This document shows positions 32,875 through 47,800 of a DNA stretch of 64,000 nt, one piece after another; positions within the stretch are counted from its first letter, which is position 1, and each line of letters starts with the position of its first letter. The position numbers and the translations under genes were made by a program. This DNA is from Fragum whitleyi (Eukaryota; Mollusca; Bivalvia; Cardiida; Cardiidae): contig OX411559.1 of assembly GCA_948146395.1 (NCBI GenBank), positions 27,347,208-27,411,207 on the forward strand, in the 5' to 3' direction. The notes below the pieces were generated by a model, which did no database searches, was not told where the DNA came from, and saw only the letters and a list, made by a program, of their open reading frames with translations.

Positions 32875-35800
32875 GTATGAATAATTGTTTACCCATAATA
32901 TTTTAACTTAATTCATCAGGGCTAAGCCTTGCCCTGCAAAGACAACCCTTGTCTTCAATAATGAGTAGACATCAGGCCCCCTGTAGCTGTTATATAAAAG
33001 ATAATCATTGGTTAAATATAAAATTGAATTTATTTTCAACCAATAAACAATTCTGATTGGCTTAAATTAACTTCCTGTCTATATTAAACCAATGTTTCTC
33101 TTTTATATAACCACACCCTGATATATCCTATAGTCTAAAAGTGCAAGTTCATTATAATCTCTGTTATAAAGCTTTCCATTCCCAGGCTCACTTAATAACT
33201 TTTCGATACAATTTTCAAAGAGAATCTCAAGACAGATTCTATATTTGGTGGATGTTTACATTCACCAGTGTTAATACCTCATTTGAACAATCTTGTCAGA
33301 TGTTAATAGGTTTTCAAAACAGTAGTGCTCACTTACATTCAATTTACTCTTTTTCAAGAATTGTATCCGTCTGACAACTATGCATTTTAAAAATGGAGTG
33401 AAACAAGGATTCTACATAACTTTTTGAAACCTTTAAGACATCTTTTAAGTGCAAAATCATATGCAATTCTGAGATCGGGTGAACGTTTTGCTTGTGTAGA
33501 ACTACTTTTCAGGTAGAGTGAGTAATTTGCCCCTTGTTTCCTAATAGTCTATGGGAGGTCACTCATAAAAACTTGGTTAATGGAATTACTGGAATGGTAA
33601 CCTCCCCTGACACTACTAATGTATATAAAACAATGGCCAATTAATGTAAATACGGGAATATACACGATTACCGATACAGACCGAGCAGGTAAAGTAAAGC
33701 ATGTATTCAGGTCGTGCGATACAGGTTTATGCAAAGGGGTTTTACTTTACTTTTCAACATGCGACAGCCAATCTCAAGATGAGTGTCTGCAATTTTTTAC
33801 TTGTTAATATAAACACTTACCCATTCTTTCTTTATTTGAGAATGAAAATCGCGGAACAATTAATTAATATCCTTTTATAGAATTTTTTTAAGTAGATAAC
33901 ACCATAATTTTAATTATGGATTACAGAGAATTGATTAGCATTACAAAATAAGAATAATAACCCAGATAATCTAATATTCATTTCTTTCCTTTTATAACCA
34001 AAGGATCAGACAATCACTCTTTAAACTACAACAGGCATTATACTGAAAGTTATTAAAACCTTGTAATTACAGGACTTTGGTTGACGATCGACAATATATG
34101 TTGAGAAATGTATATCTGAAGCAAGATGAGAACTTGGGTCAGGTCATTTTCCTTTCATCGTAATTTTACATGTAAAATTTCTCTTTTCTCAACAAATGGA
34201 AGAATCACTCTAGTATGCCAACAGAAACGCCCACCATCAGTACTTTCAGTACTTTGATATGTCTTCTGTTTCTGACTTTTCTTCCGTATGGTGCCATGGC
34301 AAAATACGGGAAAACTTATATAGATGTCCTAAAATAGAATGCAGTGGGGACACAAACACAGTCTTTTTCAATTAAAGAATTACAGCATTCAGCTTTCATC
34401 ATGCGCCCACAAAACGAAAGTACAAACGTTAATCACATGTTGAAGTTCAAGAGTTTTCTACCCTTGATCTTAGACTTCAATTTCCTTCTCTGTGTTCATA
34501 TACTAGTTATTTTGTTGGGCAAACTCCTTCCTCAGTTTTCGTTCATTAGTAATGAAACTTCATACAAAAATTGTTCAAATGTTGAAGTTTTTAAGCAATT
34601 CACACTCTTGGACTCTCAACTCCCCCATGATTAAAGAATAATCTCCCCTTTAACTTAGATATTTTTTCCTCTTTGTTTGTCGTCCTTTTGTTTACATTCA
34701 ATAGAAATAAAACTTTGTTCAAACAATACGTGACCACATGTTCAAATTTTGCAAGACATTGATTTTGAAGGAACCGATTTCCCCAGTGCTAAAATTATCT
34801 CCCTTTGAACTTGGGCATTATTTGCCTTTCAGGCTAAAGAGAATGAAAACAGCGCAAGAAAAGACCTGGAATTCTTCAAGCAGAATTTCGAAGTGAGTAC
34901 CAAAAGCAAGTGGTAATACATATGTTTTTTACTGTCTATTGATGTAACCATAAAGATGGGGACAGGATTCTTTTACTGTAATAGGGCTAATAGAACCCCG
35001 GCGTTCTATTAGAATCACGACATTTCAATTAGTTTATAAGAGGCTATGCTACATCTGGATGGCTCAGTGTGAAACAATTGTAACTGCCTATAAACATATA
35101 GGCAGTTACATTTGTTTCGCACTAAGCCATCAATATTTATTGAGACGGTGAAAAAGAATGGCCAAAATGAAAAATAATCTGTGCAAAATATTAATATTTG
35201 ATTGGGGAAAGGTGTATAAAAACTCTGTTGGATTTTTAGTGACCTTGATTTTGTGGATATGGGCTCTACTTAGAGGCTCCAATAGTTTTTATATGCCGCC
35301 GGAGGCGGACGTATATTGGCGTCATCTTCTCCGTCTGTCCGTCCGTCCATCCATCCGTCCATCTGTCCGTACGTCCGTCCACTTTTCTTGTCAACGCAAC
35401 TCCTCCTAAACTTCTGGCTGGATCTTCTTGAAACTTGGTCAATATTATCACCTCAATTGGTAGATGTGCATGAAGGAAGGATTTTACAATTCGTTGATTT
35501 TTGCCTGAGTTATGCCCCTTAAAAACTTAGTCTCTTGGTCCACTTTTCTTGTCAACGCAACTCCTCCTAAGTTTCTGGCTGGATCTTCTTGAAACTTGGT
35601 CAATGTTATCACCTCAATTGGTATATGTGCATGAAGTAAGGATTTTATGGTTCGTTGATTTTTGCCTGAGTTATGCCCCTTAAAAACTTAGTCTCTGGGG
35701 CTTATTGCCTCAGTTATGCCCCCTTAAAATTTAGTCTCTGGGGCTTATTGAAATTGCAGCCTTGTGAATGCAACTCTTCCTAAGTTTCTGGCTGGATCTA

Positions 35801-38800
35801 AATGAAACTTGATGGATGTTATAACCGAAATTGGTAGATGAGCATGAAGTAAGAATTTCATGGTTCATTAATTTTACCCTAAATTGTGCCCCCTTAAAAC
35901 TTAGTGTCTAGGGCTTATTGAAATTGCAGCCTTTTGAACACAACTCCTCCTTACTTTTTGTCTTTATTTAAATGAAACTTGGTAAATGTCATCACCATAA
36001 TTTGTAGATGTACATGGATCAAGGATTTTATGGCTCATTTATTTCCCTGAATTATGTCCCCTTAAAACTTAGTGCCTGGGGCTTATTGAAATTGCAGCCT
36101 TGTGAAGGCAACTCCTCCTAACTTTTTGTCTTGATTTAAATGAAACTTGGTCATTTTCAAATTGGTTCTCTCAAAACAAGTAGTGTCTACAATTATTTTT
36201 GTGAAACAGCAGCAAAGTGGCGGCGTATTTTGTGACGATGGCACTCTTGTTAAAATCACATAAATATGGTCAATTTCAGGGGGGGGGGGGGGGGGGGGGG
36301 GGTATTAAAGTAAATGGCTGTAATAGAATTATTATGGTGTATTGAACATACAACAATTCTTTATTTTTCTGAGAGGTGGTTTAAAAAAGTGATGAAAAAT
36401 ACATTATCTTTAACCCTTATCATGTTGAACCTGGAATATTCCTGCTTTGGCAGGAGCTATAGACAAACATCAGCCTGCACATATGTCTGATGTTAGTCCA
36501 CACCACCTGTTTCTCACTTTCAAAACAGAATTGTCAATAAATTTAGTTTTTCAAATAAAAATTGACATACAGTTGGATCTTTCAGTGCTTTTTTCCCTTT
36601 GATTTTGATTAAAATTTTTAGCCAAAATTAATTCAACATGACAAGGGTTAATACAAATTTTTGGTGAATTTTTATGCCCCTGTATCAAAAGATCTGGGGC
36701 ATATTTTTTTACTATTGTCCTTCTGTCTACTCATATTTGGTATGATAATAGATTTTGATGATGGGCATCTACATTTATCAAGGTCAAGGTCATGTGACAA
36801 GGTCAAGGTCACCTTTCAAGGTCAAATATTTAAAAAAAAATCCATTTCAGTGATTCCTGTTTCACAAACACATCTTGTGTCAATAATGTTGTCCATCTGT
36901 CTGTCTATCATCAATTGTCTGTCCATTTGCAAACTAGACTAAACAAACAAATATTGAACTTAAAAATACAATGCTATTTGGTTTAACCCTCAACATTTTA
37001 TTTTGGTGAAAGATCTTGTAATGCTCTTCTTCGATAAGATCAAAATCATCTGACAAGGTCAAAGTCAGACTTGTGAAAAAATTACCTAGTTATTCTAGCT
37101 ATTATTTTGGTTTGTATACATTGATTGGTAAAATAATACCAGTTAACTCTTAGTTAGTCCCCTACCGGTGTTCACACCGGAGGGGACTATAGGTTTGCCC
37201 TCCGTCTGTCCGTCCGTCCGTCTGTCCGCTCAAATCTGGATCCCGCGATAACTTAATAACTAAGCAAGCGTTTTTGATGAAAGTTGGTATATGACTAGAT
37301 GGCAATGTGTAGATTATGCACATCATTTTATTTTTGTTTTTTGACTTAAATTGAGGTTGCTATGGTTACAGAAATAGTGAAAATATGGCCAAAAATGGGA
37401 TCCTGCGATAAGTTAATAACTAAGCAAGCGTTTTTGATGAGACTTGGTATATGACTAGATGGCAATGTGTAGATTATGCACATCATTTTATCTTTGTTCT
37501 TTGACAAAAAGTGCGGTTGCTATGGTAACGGAAATATAGAAAATATGGCAAAAAATGGATCCTGCAATAACTTAATAACTAAGCAAGCTAACTTGATGAA
37601 ACTTCTTTTAAAATGTAAAAAAATTTATAAGCCATGTTAGTCAGGGTGGTGATGCAGCAGTATTAATCACCTCCAGTGAAAGTTCTCATTTCTTACCAAC
37701 AAGACTGAAGAAAAACATCTTGGATCAGACAAGGTAACTGTTATTGATACTATTTCTTGCATCTGTCTATTGCTTGCATGAATTGTATAGTGGGCACAGC
37801 AGAGACAACAACTCATGCCCTTTCCAAAACAAGACCTGGTTTTGACGTCCCTGATAGAATTGGCATGGGAAAACATTGAGACAAAAGAAGAAAATGCTGA
37901 TAAACAGCATTTTCTCCGTTTGTCTCAATGTTTTCTGAGCTATAATATTGTCAAATTATACCTTAAGTAGCATCCAATTTGTCGTCTGCAGCAGCTTTCA
38001 AATGGGACAACCCTAAATTTTTGCCGTTTGGGAAAGGGTTAAGGTCTTTATAACTTATTAAGATCGCTGAAAACTTGCTTGCAAAAAATATCACTAAACA
38101 TTTAGATTACCGTTGTTCTTATTAGCTCACCTGAGCACGAAGTGCTCAAGGTGAGCTTTTGTGGTCGCGTGATGTCCGTTGTGCGTCGTGTGTCGTCAAC
38201 ATTTACCTTGTAGACACTCTAGAGGCCACATTTTTTGCCCAATCAACCTGAAATTTGGTCAGAATGATTGTCTTGATCAAATCTTGGACAAGTTCGAAAT
38301 TGGGTCAAGTGGGGTCAAAAATGAGGTCATGGGGTCAATTCTTAGAAAAACCTTGTAGACACTGTAGAAGCCATATTTTGTGCCCTATCAACCTGAAATT
38401 TGGTCCAATTGATTGTTTTGATGAAATCTCGGACAAGTTCGAAATTGGGTCAAGTGGGGTCAAAAATGAGGTCACGCGGTCAAATCTTAGAAAAACCTTG
38501 TAGACACTCTAGAAGCCATATTTTTTGCCCAATCAACCTGAAATTCGGTCAGAATGATTGTCTTGATAAAATCTCGGACAAGTTCGAAATTGGGTCAAGT
38601 GGGGTGAAAAATGAGGTCACAGGGTCAATTCTTAGAAAAACCTTGTAGACACTCTAGATGCCATATTTTGTGCCCAATCAACCTGAAATTTGGTCCAATT
38701 GATTGTTTTGATGAAATCTCGGACAAGTTCGAAATTGGGTCAAGTGGGGTCAAAAATGAGGTCACAGGGTCAAATCTTAGAAAAACCTTGTAGACACTCT

Positions 38801-41800
38801 AGAAGCCATATTTTTTGCCCAATCAACCTGAAATTCGTTCAGAATTATTGTCTTGATAAAATTGGACAAGTTCGAAATTGGGTCAAGTGGGGTCAAAAAT
38901 GAGGTCGCAGGGTCAATTCTTAGAAAAACCTTGTAGACACTCTAGATGCCATATTTTGTGCCAAATCAACCTGAAATTTGGTCCAATTGATTGTTTTGAT
39001 GAAATCTCGGACAAGTTTGAAATTGGGTCAAGTGGGGTCAAAAATGAGGTCACGGGGTCAATTCTTAGAAAAACCTTGTAGACACTCTAGATGCCATATT
39101 TTGTGCCCAATCAACCTGAAATTTGGTCCAATTGATTGTTTTGATGAAATCTCGGACAAGTTCGAAATTGGGTCAAGTGGGGTCAAAAATGAGGTCACAG
39201 GGTCAAATCTTAGAAAAACCTTGTAGACACTCTAGAAGCCATATTTTTTGCCCAATCAACCTGAAATTCGTTCAGAATTATTGTCTTGATAAAATTGGAC
39301 AAGTTCGAAATTGGGTCAAGTGGGGTCAAAAATGAGGTCGCAGGGTCAATTCTTAGAAAAACCTTGTAGACACTCTAGATGCCATATTTTGTGCCAAATC
39401 AACCTGAAATTTGGTCCAATTGATTGTTTTGATGAAATCTCGGACAAGTTTGAAATTGGGTCAAGTGGGGTCAAAAATGAGGTCACGGGGTCAATTCTTA
39501 GAAAAACCTTGTAGACACTCTAGATGCCATATTTTGTGCCCAATCAACCTGAAATTTGGTCCAATTGATTGTTTTGATGAAATCTCGGACAAGTTCGAAA
39601 TTGGGTCAAGTGGGGTCAAAAATGAGGTCACAGGGTCAAATCTTAGAAAAACCTTGTAGACACTCTAGAAGCCATATTTTGTGCCCAATCAACCTGAAAT
39701 TTGGTCAGAATGATTGTCTTGATGAAATATTGGACAAGTTCGAAATTGGGTCAAGTGAGGTCTAAATGAGGTCACAGGGTCAAATCTTAGAAAAACCTTG
39801 TAGACACTCTAGAAGCCATATTTTGTGCCCAATCAACCTGAAATTTGGTCAGAATGATTGTCTTGATGAAATATTGGACAAGTTCGAAATTGGGTCAAGT
39901 GGGGACAAAAATGAGGACACAGGGTTAATTCTAAGAAAAACCTTGTAGACACTCTAGAGGCCATTTTTTTTTGCCCAATCAACCTGAAATTTGGTCCAAT
40001 TGATTGTTTTGATGAAATCTCGGACAAGTTCGAAATTGGGTCAAGTGGGGTCAAAAATGAGGCCACGGGGTCAAATTTTAGAAAAACCTTGTAGACACTC
40101 TAGAAGCCATATATTTTGCCCAATCAACCTGAAATTAGGTCAGAATTATTGTTTTGATGAAATCTCGGACAAGTATTAAATTGGGTCAAGTGGGGTCAAA
40201 AATGAGGTCACAGGGTCAAATCTTAGAAAAACCTTGTAGACACTCTAGAAGCCATATTTTTTGTCTGATCAACCTGAAAATTGGTCAGAATGATCATCTT
40301 GATGAAATGTAGGTCAATTTTGAAATTGGGTCAAGTGGGGTCAAAAATGAGGTCACGGGGTCAAATCTTAGAAAAACCTTGTAAGCAGTGTAGAGGCAAC
40401 ATTTTTGCCCAATCGATCTGAAATTTGGTAAGAATTCTTCATCCTCTCTAAATCTACTTTAAACTATTTTCGACAGTTCATTCAGGTGAGCGATTTAGGG
40501 CCACTATGGCCCTCTTGTTTTATAAAATTACACTTGCTATAGTAGCAATTACAAATCATTGATCTTTTAGTAACTTTATTCAAGTCATTTGAATTATATT
40601 TCCGAAATTTTGGGCATAACATTTCATATGTTTGACAATTATTTTGATGACTTGTTCATCTTAATCTATTATTGATTACCATATTGAGTCAATGTGAAGC
40701 TGGTAGGGGACTTTATGTGTTGCATACAACACCAGATACTTGTTTATACTAATTTATTTTAGTTCGATTGCGACGAAAGCTTAAGCTTATAGAATCGCTC
40801 TCATACACTCAATCCTGATGTTTTCACGTTCCCAAGAGAGAGGCAGTGGTTTAAACCCACTGCTACCCATTTTTACAGCTGGGTGAACTGGGGCTGACTA
40901 TTAAGTGTTTTGCCCATAAACACACCCCGGCGACAGTGGGGCTCGAACCACAGACCTCCAGGTCACAGGTGGAGTGCATTTACCACTAGGTCACCGAGGC
41001 AGTTAACTCTTCCTGTCTTATACACTAAGATCTCAAGGCTGGAAATTAAAGAGACAAAGTATATGAAAACTTGAGCTAGACTCCTTGAAATGTCCTTAAA
41101 TTGGTTGTTTGTTTCAAACTGAATAGAATTCATATCCCAATATGGAGTAAATTAAAAAAAAGAATAACATGTATGTGTCTTAAAAGTCTTGTTGAGGTTG
41201 GGGGAATTTATCATGATGAGACTTTGCCGAGGCATGATAATTTCTTACAGCCGAGACCATGTTGTTATAATTATCATGCAATCATTTTCAGCGCCTTAAT
41301 ATAAACAACAAATCTTAAAAAGCAAAGAAATTCAGGTGAAAGTGTATGCAAATTGTTTCTAAAAATAGACTGTCTGATATCATGTTATGTTATCAGACAG
41401 GCAATATCAGGTCAATACAGGCTTCATTGCATGATAATATTCTTTATCTTTTCATTAGAAAGCTGAGGAACAGCTAACAGAGGCCCACAGACTGTTAAAA
41501 ATCCATCTACACACTGCTGAAGACTATAGAAATGAAAGTAGAAAACTGCAGACAGAAAAAGAGGCATGTGAGAAACAGATTGATGAAAAAGAAAATAAAC
41601 TCAGAGATGTTCAGAAACAATTGAATGAGTTACAGATATCTAATGCTAATGATGCGAAAGCCTGGGACTGCAAGGTATGTAAACTCCTTATATAAACTAT
41701 TATCATGTCTTCCAAAACTATGTTTTGGTGTTAAGTTAATAACATTGTGAAATTGACAGGTTGAATGATTTTGGAATGATTTCTGAAGGATACTTAATAA

Positions 41801-44800
41801 GTGTGTCTTGGATGAGTGAGTCTTGAATAAAATTTAAGAGAGAAAATCCTTTGCTTATTTGATCAGTATTGGATGAAATTATTGATATGATATTAACGCA
41901 CTTTAAATAATCCAGGCATTTTTCTACAAAATGTTTTTCATGTCTTTGAGGATGCTTCCTCAAAATCAGTCATTTAAAATAATCAATGATTTGTGATTTC
42001 AATGAAGTTGTGTAAAAATATGAATGATGCTGGGGCATTTTTGAATGATTTTGGAACATTTTTGAATGGTTTGAGTGAGTGTTTGGAATGAATGTATGGA
42101 TGTAGCATTGAGTGAGTGATTCTGAAAGATTTGAGTGTAAATTTTATGATGTATATAAAACTGTATATGAGATATAGCTTGTTGCTCCATCTGTAGCTTT
42201 TTCTTGTCCACTCAATTTTTCAGCAATTAATGAATGAATTTTATTCAAACTTCACAAATAGGATTAGTTTCAAGCCAAAATGTACATTTATGATATGTTA
42301 AACTGCTGCAGACTACAGGAATGAAAGTAGAAAACTGTAGACAGAGAGACAATTAATAAACACACTTGGTATTTCAATATTTTGGCAAAAAATGCCTTTT
42401 TCAAGAAAAATGACTTAACACTCCTATGTAATACTATAAATGGATACAGCCATTTTATTTTATCTCATAAAGGATGTGATGTCAATGTTGTTTTTCAACG
42501 ATCTTTTGGTGTTGACCTTCCTGCGCACAATTAGACATTAACTAACATTATGTGGAATTGCGCGTCTTTTATGTTGCAACCCAATGGCTGTACAGTTTGA
42601 GCTTTTTGATCCATGCTGACTCATGGATTTGGTGCTCTGTCCAGTCTGCAGAGTACATCTTCTTTCAAACCGTAAATCTCACATCAGAACTCAAATGCCC
42701 TGCCATTTAAATGTGGAGATTAATTGGTTTCATGCTTTAAAAGCATACATCCCTCAGATGTACTTTCATCTTTTCATTCAACTGCCTCTCTGTCTCACCC
42801 ACAATACCACCTTATCACTTTCCATGCAACTGATTGCACACACCATGTTCCTCTCCCTTATTTACTATCTTATGGATATCAGGAAGAAGATGGGAGTACG
42901 TAGGAACTAATGGCACATGGGAACTGTCCTTTTTGTTATCCCTGGCCTTGTTTCCAGCCAATAACATTCTCTCCATCAAGTTTGTCAACCCTCCCTTTTT
43001 GTGCTTCAATACTCTTCCCACTAAACTCCCTTTGCCTAGATTTATTCTAAAGAGTTTTATTTTGTTTTTCACAATCAGAACTCTTCTCACATTTTCTTTA
43101 AAAGTGTAGTCCAAGACCATAGGCCAAACCTCTTTTTAGCTCCACTGGCTGAAAGCCACTGGGGCTATTGTCATGGCGTTGTGTCCGTCGTGCGTCCGTG
43201 CGTGCGGTCGTAAACTTTTTCTTTAAAAATCTTCTTCTCAGAAACTACTGGATGGATTTCAACCAAATTTTACATGAATGATTCTTTGGTGATCCTATAT
43301 CAGTCTACCAAAAATTATTGTGATCGGATGAAAAATATGTATTTTATGGACGGAGGTCATTTCTCTATGTGTTATTTAGTGGAAACTTTGAAAATCATTT
43401 TCTCAGAATGCAAATGATGGATATCAATCAAACATCATTAGTATGATCCTTGGATGATCTATTATCATGCAGCCAAAAATTATTGTGATTTGATGAAAAA
43501 TATGTCTTTTATGGGCGGAGGTCATTTCTCTATATGTTATAATAGTGGAAACTTTGAAAATCATTTCAACATCAGTAGAACCCAAAATATCTAAAATTCT
43601 AGTCAAAACCTAGATTTGCTATTACAAGAAATTCAAGCCTGTGGAGCGACACAAGCCATTCATGGCTTTCTAGTTGTTGATGGTGGTTAACATGACTTTT
43701 GATTGAGATACAATTGTCATTTTATGATATTGTATAGACAGAGAGTCTATGTAGACATATTCCCCTTTCATACAAAAAAGCACAAGAACTGTTTTTAAGT
43801 ATCGATGTTAATTTTCAGACTAAAGAATATGAAAGTAAAGTGAAACAGCTGACAGCAGAAGTAGAAAGCCAAGCCAAGATTATTGAGGTTGATGATATAC
43901 AAATGAAACAGAAAGTAAAGATTATTGATGAGTTGACACAAGAATTGAACCAAGCTAAGGTCAGTAAACATAGCATTTCCAGGGCCCGAGGTTATAAAAT
44001 TTTTCTCAGGCTAAACTGAGAATTTTCTCAAATTTTAGATTCAATGAAATGTTTGAAAATAAAAGAAAATATTAATAAGTTGTTATTCATAACAACATAT
44101 TAATATTATCTTTTATTAAAATATATTAATATGAGTATTAAAACAGAATTACGGCTTTAATCTCAAATTGAAATTTGAGAAAATTTGGAATTGAGAATGA
44201 GAAAAGTTTTATAACCTCGGGCCCTGATGTATTATCTCTTAATGCGTTGATATTCACTTAGACAAAGCAGTGAAATTATCAAAATGATATATTGATGACT
44301 CAGTGTGAAATAGTTGTAACTGCCAATAAACATATTGGCAGTTACATCTATTTTCCTTTGAGCCATAAATATGTTCTGTTTTTAATGATAATTACCCTGC
44401 TATCATTCACCAATTGTAAAAGATGGTGGATAAAGGTTCAAAGATGCCAATGACTGATCGATTATAATCAATAATCAATTGGTATGGGCTTCTGATTGTG
44501 ATAATCTACTAAGAAATTTCATAATCGATTAATCAAGTCTTAACACATAAATGAAAGCCATTATTATATTTTTTACTGACATTAGTTTGATGGCTCAACA
44601 AAACAGTTGTAACTGCCTATATTTTTACAGGCAGTTACAACTGTTATATGCTTAGCCAAGGAGTTGATAGAAAAGTCTGCAGGATGAGTCTTTAGGTCAT
44701 GAGTTTGAACTAAACTTTCATATTCTATTCTTCAAAGGAATGATACTGGAAGAGCTGTATTAATTTCTTAGAAAACGATATGGTAATCAATCATTAGTTG

Positions 44801-47800
44801 ATACAATCTTCCAACTAAAAAACAATTATCGATTGTGATCTTAAACCGATTGCCCAACACTACCAATGACCTAATCACATATTGAAGTAACATGTTCTGA
44901 GTTGTTTTATATGCATATTTCCATATTTTGTATCCTTTAAGCATTATAGAAATAGAATAATGATTTATTTAATATAATACAGGAGTGATTTTGTTTGAGA
45001 GTTGAACGAAACTTTATTTTTCATTTGATTGTCTTTATAATATTGTCAAATAAGCCCTTATTTATCTACAATGAAGTATAAATCAATATTGTGCTTAAAT
45101 GAAGAATTATTCCCGATATATTTCACAGACTATTTTGAATGTTGAGAGAGAAAATAAGGAAAATCAGACCATACTGCAAATGCTAGATATATGTGACATT
45201 GGGGTACAAATTGAAGCTGACATAAGAAACAAGGTATTTTTTCATATTTCTTCATTAGTTAAATCGTATACAAAAGATATTTAACATTACCCATTGCCTT
45301 TGAATAGATATATGAGATGAGGACTTTATATTTCTCATATCACTAGGAAAATGCTTCATATAAGTTTCAATGTGTTCATATCATTTTTCAAGGTCAAAGT
45401 TATTTGGAAATAGATAAGTTTAGGTATATCCATAATATACTTAGACATTGACCATTACTTCTTATTTGCTAGAAGTAGAGTAGTCAATTTCCTTCAAGCA
45501 GATATGCGAAATTGATACCAAGTGCATGGCCATTTTATTGTAAGTTGAAATGTAAAGGTCACAAAGCAAATAAGGTTAGGGCAAAACTTTTATTCAATGA
45601 ACACATCATGTGCATGTATATTATAATAATTCATAAGTGAAAAATGTATTTCAACGATGACCTTTCAATTCAATTGACTACTTGGTTTGTTCTGGACAGG
45701 AATCCCAAACAGTTGTTTCAGTTCAAAGTCAGTCCTCCCAGACTATCAATCCAGCTACAAAGAACAGTAGTATCCAGACTATTGTTGTAGAGGTCATTGA
45801 GGATGAAGTTCAAACAGAAGCTGGTAACCAGCAAGATGACTATACACAAACCATTAGGCATGGAACCAGTGCTAAAACAACTCAAACTGACCATGTCCTT
45901 TCATATAAGGTAAATCAGTTGTAAGTTTGACTGCTTTTATTTTCACACAAATTTCCATAGAATTCAATTGCAGATGAACATTACCCCCTCCTGTTTTTGA
46001 AATCAGTGTTTTAGCAATGCTAATCTGGCACAAAAGTTCCAGGAATCGTTATCAATTTAAACTGTAACACAATCTTTTAATATCAAGCATCTGCAGCCGA
46101 GTGTAGTATGTTTAAGGTGCTCTTGTTAATTTTTATGCCAATAAAGATCAGTAAGATCAAAGGCATTTTATTTTTTTCCTCTGTCAATAGAATCTTAAAA
46201 TCATCAAAAGGTCATGTTTGAGTAGGTGAGCTGGTACTTTGGACAAAATCTGATATTTCTGATCAAGTTGAAATTCCTTAGAAACATTAGTCTTTGAACA
46301 TATAAAGCTTTCAAAACTACCTTTGTTTTTCAACAGGACTCTGACTACAACCGTTTGCCTCATAAGAAACAGCAACAAGAGAAAGATAAACTTGGGAAGA
46401 ATTCAGCAACACCTGAAGTTTTCAAAACACTTCAATCATTGACAGCAGATAAAACACTTTGTAATGAAATCTGTCATAATGAATCAGAGATTATAGGCCA
46501 ACAGAAAGACTATGACATTCTAGAAGAACAAGCAAATTATCACAAGGATAAGCAAACTACATTACAAACAGCTACAGATAGTGTTTTTAATGGAGAAACA
46601 CCCATCAGTAAAGAACAACACATTTCTGATTTATCTGAAGATCAAAGCACAGTGTTCACCAGAGAAAGCAATGCTGCTTTAGTGTTTATCAATGAAAACA
46701 ACCCAGAAGTAGGAATATCTGTACCTAAATTAGATTTACATAAAGATCTGGTTGTTTGTGACCAGGTTGTGGTTGATCCCGATGAGTTTAATGTCAGTCT
46801 AACGCAAGATGAGATTGTTACAGACACTACTAATGAACAATTAGGTACTGTGACAGACTCTATAGACATACATGATAACACTAAGGATTTAGAATACAAT
46901 GGTCCACCAAGTGAGTGTTTTGTAGAGGCCCCAAACACTTCCAGTAGAAAATCCACAAATGAAATTGCACTCCTTGATAAAAGAAGTAACAGATCTAAGA
47001 ATCCAAAGCTAACTGCAACAGATGTTGAAAACTACTTCAGTGAATTTGAAGAAAGAGGCAGAATCTTTAAAAGTGTCTCTAAAAGGCCAGCTTCTCCCAA
47101 TGAAAGCAGGTCAAAATTGGTTAAACTGTCTGATAGAGATGATGAAGATGTGAGAGCCAGTGAAGATAAACTTAAATGCTCATCTAATGTTGCTTCTGAT
47201 GAAATGCTTTCTTCTACAGATAAGGAAAGTGAAGCAATTCTTCACACACTTAAACCTGCAGAGAACCTTATAACACTGGCCAGTTATTCAGATAAAGAGA
47301 ATAAAAAACTTCTTTGCACACCGAAAGCTGGAGACAACATTGACAGATCTGAAGCTATTGCTCGTCACAAAACTCCTGAACTTAGATTTCAATGTGACAG
47401 ATTGTTAGATGAAACTCAGATGGCAACTAAGAGAATGACCAATGTCCCGCAATGGAGTAAATCAGCGATTTTTAGCCATGGACAGAGAAGGGAAAGTTCT
47501 AGATTCAACACACAACCTCCAACCATGAAGGCTTGTGACATCATGCAAAGATATAAGGACACTGTTGCTAAAGTCAGGCCTATGCAGGGACAGGTAAATA
47601 TTTCAGTAAGAAAATCAAAAATGCTATAATAGAATACAAAAAATACAAAAATGCCTTAACAGAATTATTTATTTAATGTATTGTAGTATTAATATTTTTT
47701 CCACCCAACTGGATGCTTTCAAGTAACAGTACAAAAATTTGTCAAATGAGTTTATAGAGCAAGTCATTTAAACATTAAATACAAGTTGAAATAAAGCAAT

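Noticed and set aside
38255..40179. Series of 60-82-codon frames on plus
   Set aside because: They recur with the 144-145-bp and 433-bp tandem units of a pearl-like array and have no gene context.
38123..40519. CRISPR-like array
   Set aside because: The units are 144-145 bp with no distinct spacers and sit inside a eukaryotic intron; this is an ordinary tandem repeat.
46642..46956. 104-codon minus-strand frame within exon 7
   Set aside because: Antisense shadow of the spliced plus-strand coding exon.
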